This document shows positions 7,861 to 16,364 of a stretch of 64,000 bases of DNA, piece by piece. The DNA lies in NCBI RefSeq assembly GCF_900111835.1, contig NZ_FOJP01000012.1, forward strand, positions 124,001 through 188,000. The letters run 5' to 3'. The position numbers and the translations under genes are program-made. Each line of letters opens with the position of its first letter. Positions within the stretch are counted from its first letter, which is position 1. The DNA is from Metapseudomonas otitidis. GTDB lineage: Bacteria > Pseudomonadota > Gammaproteobacteria > Pseudomonadales > Pseudomonadaceae. The notes beneath the pieces are model-generated. The model did no database searches. It saw nothing but the letters and a program-made list of their open reading frames with translations, and was not told where the DNA came from.

Positions 7861-9702
7861 ATGAAAAGACTCTTCATCGGCACCCTGCTGGCCGTCGCCG
7901 TCCAGGCCGCCCATGCGGCCGAGCCGCGCACCGTCGACATCCTGGTGCTCTACACCAAGGACGCCCAGGCGCTGCCCAACGGCCGCGACATGGACGCCCG
8001 CATCGCCAGCTACATCGAGTACGCCAACAACGCCTACAAGAAAAGCAACGTCGACCTGCGCCTGCGCCTGGTGCATCGCCAGCTGCTGGACTGGGCCAGC
8101 TACCCCACCGTCTCCAGCCGTGACCTGGCCGCCTTCGCCGCCGACAGCCGCGTGCAGCAGCTGCGCGAGACCTACGGCGCCGACATGGTCCACCTGATCG
8201 GTCGCACCCAGGAAGGCCAGGGCTACGGCGTGTGCGGCATCGGCTATGTGCTCTCCGGGCAGAAGAACAGCGGCACCTTCAACTCCGGCTCCGCCAACAG
8301 CGCCTACGCCATCACAGGCGTCGACTGCAGCCTGAGCACCATGGCCCACGAGATCGGCCACAACATGGGCCTGCGCCACTCCTACGAGCAGGACCAGACC
8401 GAGGGCTACTACCAGTCCGACTGGCACCAGGGCACCTTCGAATGGAGCCGTGGCTACGGCGTGCAGGGTCAGTTCTCCACCATCATGGGCTACCCCCATG
8501 TGTTCAACGCCCGCGTCCAGGCCCCGCTGTTCTCCTCGCCGCGCGTGGTGGACAGCACCTGTGCCAACCAGGCCTGCGGCCAGGAGAACCACGCCGACGC
8601 AGCCCGTGCGCTGAACGCCATGGCGGCACAGATCGCCGCCCTGCGCGCCACCAAGGTGCCGGAGACGCAGAACCCCACCAACCCGGGCACCCCCACCACC
8701 CCGCCGACCACACCCCCGACCACACCGCCCACCACGCCGACCCCGGCCTGGTGCAACAAGCCGGCGCTCAAGGGTCTGGTGGCCAATGGTGAGTTCCGCA
8801 CCGAGGAGGGCTGGCAGGCCCTGCTGGGCTACGCCACCACGAGCCTGGTGAACGTCGGCAAGACCTGCCGCGACAACGCCCTGCTGCTGGAACTGCCCAA
8901 CGGCGGCAGCGACATCCTCGCCACCCCGGTCACGGCCCTGCGCGAGGGCGCCCGCTACCGCCTGCGTGCCAAGGTCATGCTCAAGGGCGCCAATGCACGC
9001 GGCAACCTCTACCTGGGCATCCTCCACGAGGCCAACGACCGCATCAGCTACAGCAGCGCCTCGGGCGTGACCCAGTCGGTGACCAGCAGCGAGTTCACCA
9101 CCCTGGAACGCACCTTCACCTACACCCGCGCCCAGACCCCGCCGCGCACCACCTACGTCGGCCTGATCAGCCGCGACGGCCTGAGCGTGCTGGTGGATGA
9201 GGTGGAACTGACCGAGGTGACCGAGCCGAAGCCCACCACCCCGACCACCCCCACCGTCCCCTCGACGCTGGCGTGGAACTTCGAGAACGGCGTGGCCGGC
9301 TGGGCCGGTTTCCACGGCCGCACTCGCCTCGTCAGCCTGGGTGGCAACACCGGCACCTCGCTGGAAAGCTACGCCCGCCTGTACGAAGGCAGCGGCGCCA
9401 GCATCCCGCTGCAGGGCAAGGTGCAGGGAGGCTTCGGCTACCGCCTGGCCGCCGACGTGATGATCGGCCGCAACGCCGCCATCAAGGGCCTCACCTACGG
9501 CTACCTGTACCTGGAGGACACCAGCGGCCAGGGCCGCTACCTGCCCCTGGGCATGAGCGGCACCGTGGGCGGCGCCTGGAGCCGTCTGCAGCAGGACGTG
9601 CAGATCCCCGCCGGCACCTACCGCCGCGTGGAGCTGCTGGTACTGGGCACCCGCAAGGACCAGTCCCTGTACCTGGACAACGTCAGCTTCAACCGGCTCT
9701 GA
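7861..9702 (+). CDS. Secreted reprolysin-like zinc metalloprotease with two C-terminal carbohydrate-binding-like domains (copy B)
   Basis: The 613-residue product parallels copy A throughout. The signal peptide ends AHA (about 19 residues). The catalytic motif is HEIGHNMGLRH at residue 163, with Met-turn STIMGYP. Cysteines are conserved around the active site (GVCGIGYV, GVDCSLST, CANQACG). A run of TTPP repeats (about 275-295) links to two beta-rich CBM4/9-like modules, the first opening with NGEFRTEEGW and the second with WNFENGVAGWAGF. AAGGAACG precedes ATG 7861. It probably degrades host or environmental glycoprotein material outside the cell; that role and T2SS export are inferences. Confidence 0.86.
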   Translation: MKRLFIGTLLAVAVQAAHAAEPRTVDILVLYTKDAQALPNGRDMDARIASYIEYANNAYKKSNVDLRLRLVHRQLLDWASYPTVSSRDLAAFAADSRVQQLRETYGADMVHLIGRTQEGQGYGVCGIGYVLSGQKNSGTFNSGSANSAYAITGVDCSLSTMAHEIGHNMGLRHSYEQDQTEGYYQSDWHQGTFEWSRGYGVQGQFSTIMGYPHVFNARVQAPLFSSPRVVDSTCANQACGQENHADAARALNAMAAQIAALRATKVPETQNPTNPGTPTTPPTTPPTTPPTTPTPAWCNKPALKGLVANGEFRTEEGWQALLGYATTSLVNVGKTCRDNALLLELPNGGSDILATPVTALREGARYRLRAKVMLKGANARGNLYLGILHEANDRISYSSASGVTQSVTSSEFTTLERTFTYTRAQTPPRTTYVGLISRDGLSVLVDEVELTEVTEPKPTTPTTPTVPSTLAWNFENGVAGWAGFHGRTRLVSLGGNTGTSLESYARLYEGSGASIPLQGKVQGGFGYRLAADVMIGRNAAIKGLTYGYLYLEDTSGQGRYLPLGMSGTVGGAWSRLQQDVQIPAGTYRRVELLVLGTRKDQSLYLDNVSFNRL

Positions 9703-9707
9703 GCCAC

Positions 9708-9736
9708 AGCCCCCGGCCTTGCCGGGGGCTTTCCCT
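9708..9736 (+). terminator. Rho-independent terminator of metalloprotease cassette B
   Basis: AGCCCCCGGC pairs with GCCGGGGGCT around a CTT loop and is followed by TTCCCTT, 5 nt after the stop codon. Confidence 0.8.
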
Positions 9737-9748
9737 TCTGCGGGCCCG

Positions 9749-10618
9749 TCAGCGGCCCTCTTCGCAAGCCTCGCGCGCCAGGGCCATGAACGCGGCCGGC
9801 AGACGCGCCTGGCGGCGGTCCTTCAGGCAGTACAGGTACTCGTCGATCACCGGCGCGCCTTCCAGCTCCACCACCCGCAGCTCCGGGTTATCCGGCACTT
9901 CATGCCGCGCGATGATGCTGATGCCGATGTTGCGGATCACCGCCTCGCGGATGGATTCGCGGCTGCCGATCTCCAGCAGCGGCCCCGCATCGATGCCCGC
10001 CTCCGCCAGCAGGCGCTCGGTGATCTGCCGGGTGATGGAACCACGCTCACGCATTAGCAGGTCATGGCCTCGCAGCGCCGCCACCTGCACCTGCCCGGCA
10101 GCGGCCAGGGGATGGCTGCGGTGCACCGCCAACACCAGCGGATCACGGCCGAGCAGCAGGCGCGTGAGGCGCGCATCCTCCACTGGCTGCGACGAGGCCG
10201 CCAGGTCCACCCGGTACTCGTCCAGCGCCTCCAGCACCTGCTGGGAGTTGCCGATCTCCACCGACACCTCGATCTGCGGGAAGCGCTCGCGGAAGCGCCG
10301 CACCAACCCCAGCACGTAGTACGGCGAGGTGGCGCCGATGCGCAGGGTGCCCTGCATCTGCCCGCTGTTGCGCAGGAAGAACTCGATGTCCGCCTCCTGT
10401 TGCAGCAGCTCGCGCACCATCGGCAACAGCCGCACGCCCTCCTCGCTCAGGGTCAGCCGCCGTCCGCCGCGGTGGAACAGCTCCACGGCGTAGCGGCTCT
10501 CCAGGTTGCGGATCTGGGTGGTGACGGTGGGCTGGCTCAGCCCCAGCTTCTTGGCGGCCTGGGTGATGCTGCCCAGGCGGGCGACCATGTGGAAGGCCTT
10601 GAGCTCGGCACAGAGCAT
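9749..10618 (-). CDS. LysR-family transcriptional regulator (aminoethylphosphonate-associated type)
   Basis: The 289-residue protein has an N-terminal winged helix-turn-helix (residues 3-60, GSITQAAKKLGLSQPTVTTQIRNLE) and a periplasmic-binding-like effector domain from about residue 90. It resembles the LysR regulators found beside aminoethylphosphonate genes, and a phosphonate operon lies on the same strand about 6.5 kb away. The metalloprotease cassettes sit between them and may have been inserted there. It is convergent with cassette B. Regulation of the phn genes is inferred; control of the protease genes is an alternative. Confidence 0.82.
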   Translation of the reverse strand: MLCAELKAFHMVARLGSITQAAKKLGLSQPTVTTQIRNLESRYAVELFHRGGRRLTLSEEGVRLLPMVRELLQQEADIEFFLRNSGQMQGTLRIGATSPYYVLGLVRRFRERFPQIEVSVEIGNSQQVLEALDEYRVDLAASSQPVEDARLTRLLLGRDPLVLAVHRSHPLAAAGQVQVAALRGHDLLMRERGSITRQITERLLAEAGIDAGPLLEIGSRESIREAVIRNIGISIIARHEVPDNPELRVVELEGAPVIDEYLYCLKDRRQARLPAAFMALAREACEEGR

Positions 10619-10949
10619 GGGGAAAGGTTCCGGACTGCGGGAAGGCGCCGATTATAGGCACGAAGATGACGGGATTCACCGCCGTTCAGGCCCGGCAGCC
10701 GCCCCCTGCCCCCGAGGCGGAGAGGCATGGATGGGCCGGGAATGCCAGCCCGGTCACACCGGCTAGCACACCCGTACTATTCAAGGCCGCCAAGTGCCTC
10801 CCTAGACTTCCGTCCACGGCGTCCAGGCCTGCCCTCGGCACCTTTGAAAACGCAGCTCGTTTTCAAAGGTGCCTCTGCGGGTCGATCGCCCACCACCCGG
10901 CCCTGCTCCCCTCCAGGGCCACTCCGCCCGCCCAACAAAGGAATGCCCG
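10619..10949. other. Intergenic region between lysR and a lipoprotein gene
   Basis: The region has no convincing gene. It contains the leader of the lysR gene at its left end and one strong hairpin at 10838-10872, listed separately. Confidence 0.5.
10838..10872. promoter_or_regulatory. Perfect 15-bp stem-loop upstream of the lipoprotein gene
   Basis: GCACCTTTGAAAACG pairs without mismatch with CGTTTTCAAAGGTGC around a 5-nt loop. No T tract follows on either side, so it is not a typical terminator. It lies 78 bp before the lipoprotein ATG and could be an mRNA leader structure, part of a small RNA, or an operator. Confidence 0.5.
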
Positions 10950-11315
10950 ATGAACCTCCAAGGAATCGCCGCCGGCTTCGCGCTCGTTTCGGTCATTTTC
11001 ACCACGTCCGGCTGCCTGCCGCAGAACACCCAGTCCCAGGGTCTGATGAACCAGGGGCGGCAGCCCACCCAGGTCGCCTCGGCGAACTCACCCTGCACCC
11101 CCAACGCCGCAGCCGACCTGGTCTCCACCGGGCGCAGCCTGCTGGAACTGGGGACCACCCTGATGCAGACCAAGGCGAACATGGACAGCTCGCGCACCGG
11201 CTACTCGAACTACACCATGCAGGACGTGGAGAACGCCCAGAAGATCAAGCAAGGCCAGGACGTGCTGAACAACGTCGAAGCCATCACCGGCGGCCCGCAG
11301 GCGCCCTGCAGCTAA
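10950..11315 (+). CDS. Small lipoprotein of unknown function
   Basis: The 121-residue product starts with a lipoprotein signal peptide and a lipobox near TTSGC (Cys at about residue 21). The rest is polar and Gln/Asn-rich, with two further cysteines (SPCTPN and the C-terminal APCS) that could form a disulphide. AAAGGAA stands 5 nt before the ATG at 10950. I do not recognise the family. The gene stands alone between lysR and a small minus-strand frame. Confidence 0.7.
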   Translation: MNLQGIAAGFALVSVIFTTSGCLPQNTQSQGLMNQGRQPTQVASANSPCTPNAAADLVSTGRSLLELGTTLMQTKANMDSSRTGYSNYTMQDVENAQKIKQGQDVLNNVEAITGGPQAPCS

Positions 11316-11431
11316 ACGGCCTGCCAACCGCTTTCCCGTGGTTCGCGTACAGGGACGTACGTGACGCGGGGCTTTCCCCCTCCCCGAGCCGGGAGCCGGT
11401 GCGCACAGGCACCGGCCCTTCCCGCCCTTCG

Positions 11432-11653
11432 TCAGTGACGCTTGCCCAGCCCGGCCCGCGAGGCCAGCAGCCCAGGGCGATGCCCCGGCATCGAGCCGTC
11501 TCCGGACACGCCATTCACGCCCCCAGCCACCGGCCGGCGAGCTGACGGGCTGGAATGGAAGAGGTTGGATTCCGGCAGTTCGGGCCCGTCGCAGCCCAGC
11601 AGGAAGAGGTCCAGCAGGGCCAGTGCGGAAGAGCAGTCACGAGGCGTAGCCAT
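11432..11653 (-). CDS. Small hypothetical protein, 73 residues
   Basis: The ATG at 11653 has GGAGA at a good distance (GGAGAACGACC before ATG). The first third (CSSALALLDLFLLGCDGPEL) looks like real amphipathic protein, while the C-terminal half is Arg/Gly/Ser-rich low-complexity sequence. The family is not recognised. It could be a short real gene or a chance frame in GC-rich DNA. Confidence 0.4.
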   Translation of the reverse strand: MATPRDCSSALALLDLFLLGCDGPELPESNLFHSSPSARRPVAGGVNGVSGDGSMPGHRPGLLASRAGLGKRH

Positions 11654-11883
11654 GGTCGTTCTCCATGAGTCATTCAATCCGATGGAGCCATGCTGAACCT
11701 CCCATCGGCCCTTCCCTTGATCTGGATCATTTCCGCCGTTGCCACACCTGCGACAACCCGGCGCAGCCCGCTTCCCGCCAGGATTGATCCCGATCAATCG
11801 CGCACGCGACCAGGGGCGTAAACAGGAGCCATACGCCGCGCTCAACGCGCGCACCGGTTTCGAACCTGTATGGAGACATGCCC

Positions 11884-12456
11884 ATGTCCGCGCTCAACAC
11901 CGCGATTGCCCAGCCCGCCCAACCCCTGCCGCTGCACGCCGCGCCCCGTGGCGAGTACTGGATCGAACCCCTGGAGGACGGCACCCACGTCCTGATCCGC
12001 CCGCTGCGCGAGGATGACCGCGAGCGCGAGCGCGCCTTCATCAACCGCCTGTCGCCCGAGGCACGCCACAACCGCTTCCTCGGCGAATTCCGCGAAGTGG
12101 CGCCTTCGCTGCTGGAGCAATTGATGGACGTGGACGACCACGACCGCGTGGCCCTGGTCGCCCTGGCCCACGTGGACGGTGAACTGCTGGAAGTCGGCAT
12201 CAGCCGGTATGCACGGGTCAGCGATGAGAAAGGCGAGTTCGCCGTCACCGTGGCGGATGAGTGGCTGCGCCGTGGCCTGGGCAGCGTCCTGCTGCGCCAC
12301 CTGATCGAAGCCGCCAAGCGCAATGGCATTCGCGGCCTCTACTCCATCGACTCGGCCAGCAACGCCGGCATGCGCGGGCTGGCCCGCCGCTTCGGCATGC
12401 AACGCCGCCGTGACGAAGACGACCCCACCCAGGTGGTGCACAAACTCGCCCTCTGA
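11884..12456 (+). CDS. GNAT-family N-acetyltransferase
   Basis: This 190-residue protein carries one acetyltransferase domain. Conserved elements are the N-terminal strand LIRPLREDD, the middle VALVALAHVDGELLEVGISRYAR segment and the acetyl-CoA binding loop DEWLRRGLGSVLLRHLIEAAK (Q/RxxGxG/A type). GGAGA lies 8 nt before ATG 11884, which makes it a better start than the ATG 6 nt upstream. The acceptor substrate cannot be read from the sequence. A terminator follows directly, so it is probably a single-gene unit. Confidence 0.82.
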   Translation: MSALNTAIAQPAQPLPLHAAPRGEYWIEPLEDGTHVLIRPLREDDRERERAFINRLSPEARHNRFLGEFREVAPSLLEQLMDVDDHDRVALVALAHVDGELLEVGISRYARVSDEKGEFAVTVADEWLRRGLGSVLLRHLIEAAKRNGIRGLYSIDSASNAGMRGLARRFGMQRRRDEDDPTQVVHKLAL

Positions 12457-12475
12457 CACCCCCTGCCTACCTGCA

Positions 12476-12506
12476 AACCCCGGCCCCGTGCCGGGGCTTT
12501 GCTTTT
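12476..12506 (+). terminator. Terminator after the acetyltransferase gene
   Basis: A CCCCGGC / GCCGGGG stem followed by TTTGCTTTT, about 20 nt past the stop. Confidence 0.72.
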
Positions 12507-12615
12507 CCGGGCGACGCACTCGGCGCCCTGGCGATCAGATAAATCTGAAAACGCCGCATCTTCCTTGAGTGCGCCTACGGGCCCTCGCTAGAGTCGCCCG
12601 CCACGACGGTCAACC

Positions 12616-12631
12616 TGTGAACGGGTTCACA
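12616..12631. promoter_or_regulatory. CRP/Vfr-type binding site candidate
   Basis: TGTGAACGGGTTCACA has both half-sites of the CRP consensus TGTGA-N6-TCACA without mismatch. Vfr is the Pseudomonas CRP homologue. The site is 150 bp upstream of the small gene at 12781, in a stretch otherwise without genes (12507-12780). Confidence 0.5.
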
Positions 12632-12780
12632 CATGAACGTGCAGCGCCCCCGTTCCGGCTGACCTCCCGGACCCTTCCGACCAGCCAGAGGCCTGACAAA
12701 AGGCCCAGACAGGACACCCGCCATGCGTACCCAATGGACCTCCCCGGCTGCCGCAGCCGACCGCCACCCGGAGCCCGCCG

Positions 12781-13167
12781 ATGCCTGACGCCACCTTGCT
12801 TCCCCGGCCCCACCAGGACCTGCTGCTGCGGGATATACGCGCGCCTGAGCAGACCCTGTTCGACGCCGCGCCCCTGAACGACCCGCTGCGTTTCCCCACC
12901 CTGGAGGACTTCTCCGACGAGGTGCTGGACGTGCGCCGGGACTCCCCGCCGGAAGCCTGCCGTGATCTCGGCAACTACCGCCTGGTGCAGGCCACCCACC
13001 TGGTGCAGCGCATCCGCGACGAGCTGGAGGCCGACGGCAACCCCCACGCGGCCCACCAACGTGAGCGCCTGCTCTCAGGGCTGGAAGCCCTGCTGATGGA
13101 CGCCTACCTGATGTTCGCCCGCAGCCAGCCCGGCATCGCCCCGCCACCGCGCAAGCCGGTGGCCTGA
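12781..13167 (+). CDS. Hypothetical protein, 128 residues
   Basis: The family is not recognised. The product is soluble, acidic and predicted mostly helical (LGNYRLVQATHLVQRIRDEL and RERLLSGLEALLMDAYLMFA), with a Pro-rich end. There is no signal peptide or membrane segment. Codon use fits the neighbours. The start at ATG 12781 lacks a strong ribosome site (only GGAGCCCGCCG upstream), so the N-terminus is not certain. It is convergent with the acyl-CoA operon and preceded by a CRP/Vfr-like site. Confidence 0.6.
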   Translation: MPDATLLPRPHQDLLLRDIRAPEQTLFDAAPLNDPLRFPTLEDFSDEVLDVRRDSPPEACRDLGNYRLVQATHLVQRIRDELEADGNPHAAHQRERLLSGLEALLMDAYLMFARSQPGIAPPPRKPVA

Positions 13168-13242
13168 GGCCCAACGCGGAGCCGCGAGGCTCCGCGCGCA
13201 CGAACGCAGCATCACCGAGCGCAGGCATTTTTCGTAGAGAGC

Positions 13243-14370
13243 CTAGAGACTCCGCGCAATCACCATCCGCTGCACATCCGACGTCCCCTCGTAGATCTGG
13301 CACACCCGCACATCGCGGTAGATGCGCTCCACCGGGAAGTCCTTCAGGTAGCCGTAGCCCCCCAGGGTCTGGATGGCCGCCGAGCACACCTCTTCCGCCA
13401 TTTCCGAGGCGAACAGCTTGGCCATGGAGGCTTCCGTCAGGCAGGGCATGCCCGCTTCGCGCAGGCTGGCGGCGTGGTGGACCATCTGCCGCGCCACGGC
13501 GATGCGGGTGGCCATGTCCGCCAGGCGGAAGGCCACCGCCTGGTGCTCGATGATCGGTTTGCCGAAGGTCTTGCGCTCGTGGGCGTAGTCCCGCGCCGCC
13601 TCGAACGCGGCCCGTGCCATGCCCACCGACTGCGCGGCAATGCCGATGCGCCCGCCCTCCAGGTTCGAGAGCGCGATGCGGTAGCCCTCGCCCTCCTCGC
13701 CCAGGCGCAGGGCGGCAGGGATGCGCACGTCATCCAGCTGGATCTGGCAGGTGTCCGAGGCGTGCTGGCCGAGCTTCTCCTCCACCCGCACCACCTGGTA
13801 GCCAGGGGTGTCGGTGGGAACGATGAAGGCACTGATGCCCTTCTTGCCGGCCTGGGGGTCGGTCACGGCAAAGACGATCACCACCCCCGCATGGCTGCCG
13901 GAGGTGATGAACTGCTTGGCGCCGTTCAGCACGTAGTGGTCGCCGTCGCGGCGGGCACGGGTGCGCAGGTCGCTGGCATCGGAGCCGGCCTGGGGCTCGG
14001 TGAGGGCGAAGGCGCCGATCATCCGTCCTTCCGCCAGTGGCCGCAGGAAGCGGGCCTTCTGCTCCTCGCTGCCGAACTTGAGGATGGGCATGCAGCCCAC
14101 CGAGTTGTGCACGCTCATGATGGTGGAGCAGGCGCCATCACCGGCGGCGATCTCCTCCAGGGCCATGGCATAGGCCAGGTGGCCGGTGGCCGCCCCGCCC
14201 CATTCTTCCGGCACCAGCATGCCGAGGAAGCCCAGCTCGGCCATCTCGCGGATGGCCTCGGCGGGGAAGCGGTGCTCACGGTCCCAGTCGGCCGCGAAGG
14301 GCTTCAGCCGCTCCTGGGCGAACTGGCGGGCCACGTCGCGGATCTGGATGTCGTCTTCGGAGGGAATCAT
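13243..14370 (-). CDS. Acyl-CoA dehydrogenase (short/branched-chain type)
   Basis: The 375-residue flavoenzyme introduces a trans-2 double bond into acyl-CoA and passes electrons to ETF. Family signatures are [32 protein letters not shown] and the C-terminal [18 protein letters not shown], where the Glu of YEGT is the catalytic base. AAGGAG stands 6 nt before ATG 14370; the frame extends upstream only across the neighbouring thiolase gene. It is the last gene of a four-gene operon, 11 nt after the thiolase stop. The set fits branched short-chain acyl-CoA oxidation, for example from isoleucine; exact chain preference is inferred. Confidence 0.92.
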   Translation of the reverse strand: MIPSEDDIQIRDVARQFAQERLKPFAADWDREHRFPAEAIREMAELGFLGMLVPEEWGGAATGHLAYAMALEEIAAGDGACSTIMSVHNSVGCMPILKFGSEEQKARFLRPLAEGRMIGAFALTEPQAGSDASDLRTRARRDGDHYVLNGAKQFITSGSHAGVVIVFAVTDPQAGKKGISAFIVPTDTPGYQVVRVEEKLGQHASDTCQIQLDDVRIPAALRLGEEGEGYRIALSNLEGGRIGIAAQSVGMARAAFEAARDYAHERKTFGKPIIEHQAVAFRLADMATRIAVARQMVHHAASLREAGMPCLTEASMAKLFASEMAEEVCSAAIQTLGGYGYLKDFPVERIYRDVRVCQIYEGTSDVQRMVIARSL

Positions 14371-14381
14371 GACGGGCTCCT

Positions 14382-15569
14382 TCAGCCGATGAGTTCGAGG
14401 GCCACGGCGGTGGCTTCGCCGCCACCGATGCACACCGAGGCCACGCCGCGCTTCAGGCCGTACTGGCCCAGCGCATTGAGCAGGGTCACCAGCACCCGCG
14501 CGCCGGACGCCCCGATGGGGTGCCCCAGGGCGCAAGCGCCGCCGTGGACGTTGATGCGGTCGTGGGCGATGTCCAGGTCACGCATGGCCACCATGGGCAC
14601 CACGGCGAAGGCCTCGTTGACCTCGAACAGGTCCACCTCCGACAGGCTCCAGCCGGTGCGCACCAGCAAGCGCTGGATGGCGCCCACCGGTGCGGTGGTG
14701 AACAGGTTGGGCGCATGGGCGAAGGACGCATGGCCGGCAATCCGGGCCAGGGGCGTGAGGCCGCGCTTCTCCGCTTCGGACTGGCGCATCAGCAGCAGCG
14801 CGGCGGCACCGTCGGAGATGGAGCTGGCATTGGCCGCCGTCACCGTGCCGCCGTCGCGGAAGGCCGGCTTCAGGGTCGGGATCTTCTCCAGGCGCGCCTT
14901 GGGCGGCTGCTCGTCCTGGTCGACAGTGCGGGTCTCGCGGCCGGCCCTGGCCTCCACGGCGACGATCTCGGCGGCGAAGCGCCCCTCGTTCATGGCCTTC
15001 TGCGCACGGGTCAGGGAGGCGATGGCGAAGGCGTCCTGCTGCTCGCGGGTGAAACCGTAGGCCTGGGCGCAATCCTCGGCGAAGGTGCCCATCAGGCGGC
15101 CCTTGTCGTAGGCGTCCTCCAGGCCGTCGAGGAACATGTGGTCGAGCACCTTGCCGTGGCCCATGCGGTAGCCGGAGCGGGCGCGCTCCAGCAGGTACGG
15201 CGCGTTGGACATGCTCTCCATGCCGCCGGCCAGCACCACGTCGGCGCTGCCGGCGGCCAGCAGGTCGTGGCCCAGCATCACCGCCTTCATGCCCGAGCCG
15301 CACATCTTGTTGACCGTGGAGCAGACCACGCCGGCCGGCAGCCCGGCACCGAGCGCGGCCTGGCGTGCCGGCGCCTGGCCCTGGCCGGCCTGCAGCACGC
15401 ATCCGGTGATGACTTCGTCCACGGCGTCGGCGGCCACCCCGGCGCGCGCCAGGGCCGCGCGGTTGGCGGCGGCGCCGAGCTGGGCAGCGGTCATGTCCTT
15501 GAAGTCACCGAGGAAGCCGCCCATGGGGGTGCGGGCGGCGCTGACGATCACGATGGGGTCATGGTTCAT
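14382..15569 (-). CDS. Acetyl-CoA acyltransferase (thiolase)
   Basis: The 395-residue thiolase cleaves 3-ketoacyl-CoA with CoA. The acylated cysteine is Cys90 in [13 protein letters not shown], the active-site histidine lies in [16 protein letters not shown], and the second cysteine in VCIGGGEA near the C-terminus. The length is typical. The RBS GGAGAA precedes the ATG. It follows the short-chain dehydrogenase by 10 nt. Together with the dehydrogenases it completes a beta-oxidation cycle minus a hydratase, which is not encoded here. Confidence 0.94.
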   Translation of the reverse strand: MNHDPIVIVSAARTPMGGFLGDFKDMTAAQLGAAANRAALARAGVAADAVDEVITGCVLQAGQGQAPARQAALGAGLPAGVVCSTVNKMCGSGMKAVMLGHDLLAAGSADVVLAGGMESMSNAPYLLERARSGYRMGHGKVLDHMFLDGLEDAYDKGRLMGTFAEDCAQAYGFTREQQDAFAIASLTRAQKAMNEGRFAAEIVAVEARAGRETRTVDQDEQPPKARLEKIPTLKPAFRDGGTVTAANASSISDGAAALLLMRQSEAEKRGLTPLARIAGHASFAHAPNLFTTAPVGAIQRLLVRTGWSLSEVDLFEVNEAFAVVPMVAMRDLDIAHDRINVHGGACALGHPIGASGARVLVTLLNALGQYGLKRGVASVCIGGGEATAVALELIG

Positions 15570-15579
15570 GGGGTTCTCC

Positions 15580-16347
15580 TTACTTGGCTGCCATGCGGAT
15601 GGCGCCGTCGAGGCGGATCACCTCGCCGTTGAGCATCACGTTCTCGATGATGTGGCGCACCAGCGCCGCGTACTCCGCCGGGCGCCCCAGGCGCGGCGGG
15701 AACGGCACCGAAGCACCCAGGGAATCGCGCACCTCCTGGGGCATGGCGGCCATCATCGGCGTCTCGAAGATGCCGGGGGCGATGCACATCACGCGGATGC
15801 CCGAGCGCGCCAGGTCACGGGCGATGGGCAGGGTCATGGCGGCCACACCGCCCTTGGAGGCGGAATAGGCCGCCTGGCCCATCTGCCCGTCGAAGGCCGC
15901 CACCGAGGCGGTGTTGATGATCACCCCGCGCTCGCCCTCGGCATTGGGTTCGGCGGCGGCCATGGCCTCGGCGGCCAGGCGCAGCATGTTGAAGCTGCCG
16001 ATCAGGTTCACCTCGATCACCCGGCGGAAGCTCTCCAGGCCGTGGGCGCCGTTGCGGCCCACCACCTTCTCCGCCGGGGCGATGCCGGCACAGTTGACCA
16101 GCCCGTGCAGGGCGCCGAAGGCCTCCAGGGCCGCAGCCACGGCCTGGCGGGCGTCGTCCTCGCGGGTGATGTCGGCACGAACGAAGCGCGCGCTCGCGCC
16201 CAGCTCCTCGGCAGCGGCGGCCCCGGCATCGGCATTGATGTCCACCAGCACCACACGGCCGCCCTGCCCCACCAGCTCGCGGGCGGTGGCCAGGCCGAGG
16301 CCGGAGCTGCCGCCGGTCACCAGGAATACGGATTGTTCGATACGCAC
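15580..16347 (-). CDS. Short-chain dehydrogenase, 3-hydroxyacyl-CoA dehydrogenase type 2-like
   Basis: The 255-residue SDR has the cofactor loop TGGSSGLG near residue 11, the structural NCAGIAP motif and the catalytic Ser-Tyr-Lys set ([24 protein letters not shown]). The C-terminal [33 protein letters not shown] pattern is shared with type-2 3-hydroxyacyl-CoA dehydrogenases (HSD17B10 group), which oxidise 2-methyl-3-hydroxybutyryl-CoA and short-chain substrates. The operon position between an acyl-CoA synthetase and a thiolase supports this. NAD is probably the cofactor because Asp follows beta-2 (VLVDIN). Confidence 0.9.
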   Translation of the reverse strand: MRIEQSVFLVTGGSSGLGLATARELVGQGGRVVLVDINADAGAAAAEELGASARFVRADITREDDARQAVAAALEAFGALHGLVNCAGIAPAEKVVGRNGAHGLESFRRVIEVNLIGSFNMLRLAAEAMAAAEPNAEGERGVIINTASVAAFDGQMGQAAYSASKGGVAAMTLPIARDLARSGIRVMCIAPGIFETPMMAAMPQEVRDSLGASVPFPPRLGRPAEYAALVRHIIENVMLNGEVIRLDGAIRMAAK

Positions 16348-16364
16348 GTTGTGTTCTCCTCAGA

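Noticed and set aside
12723-12788. 22-residue frame overlapping the start of the 128-residue gene
   Set aside because: No ribosome site and no sign of a leader peptide function.
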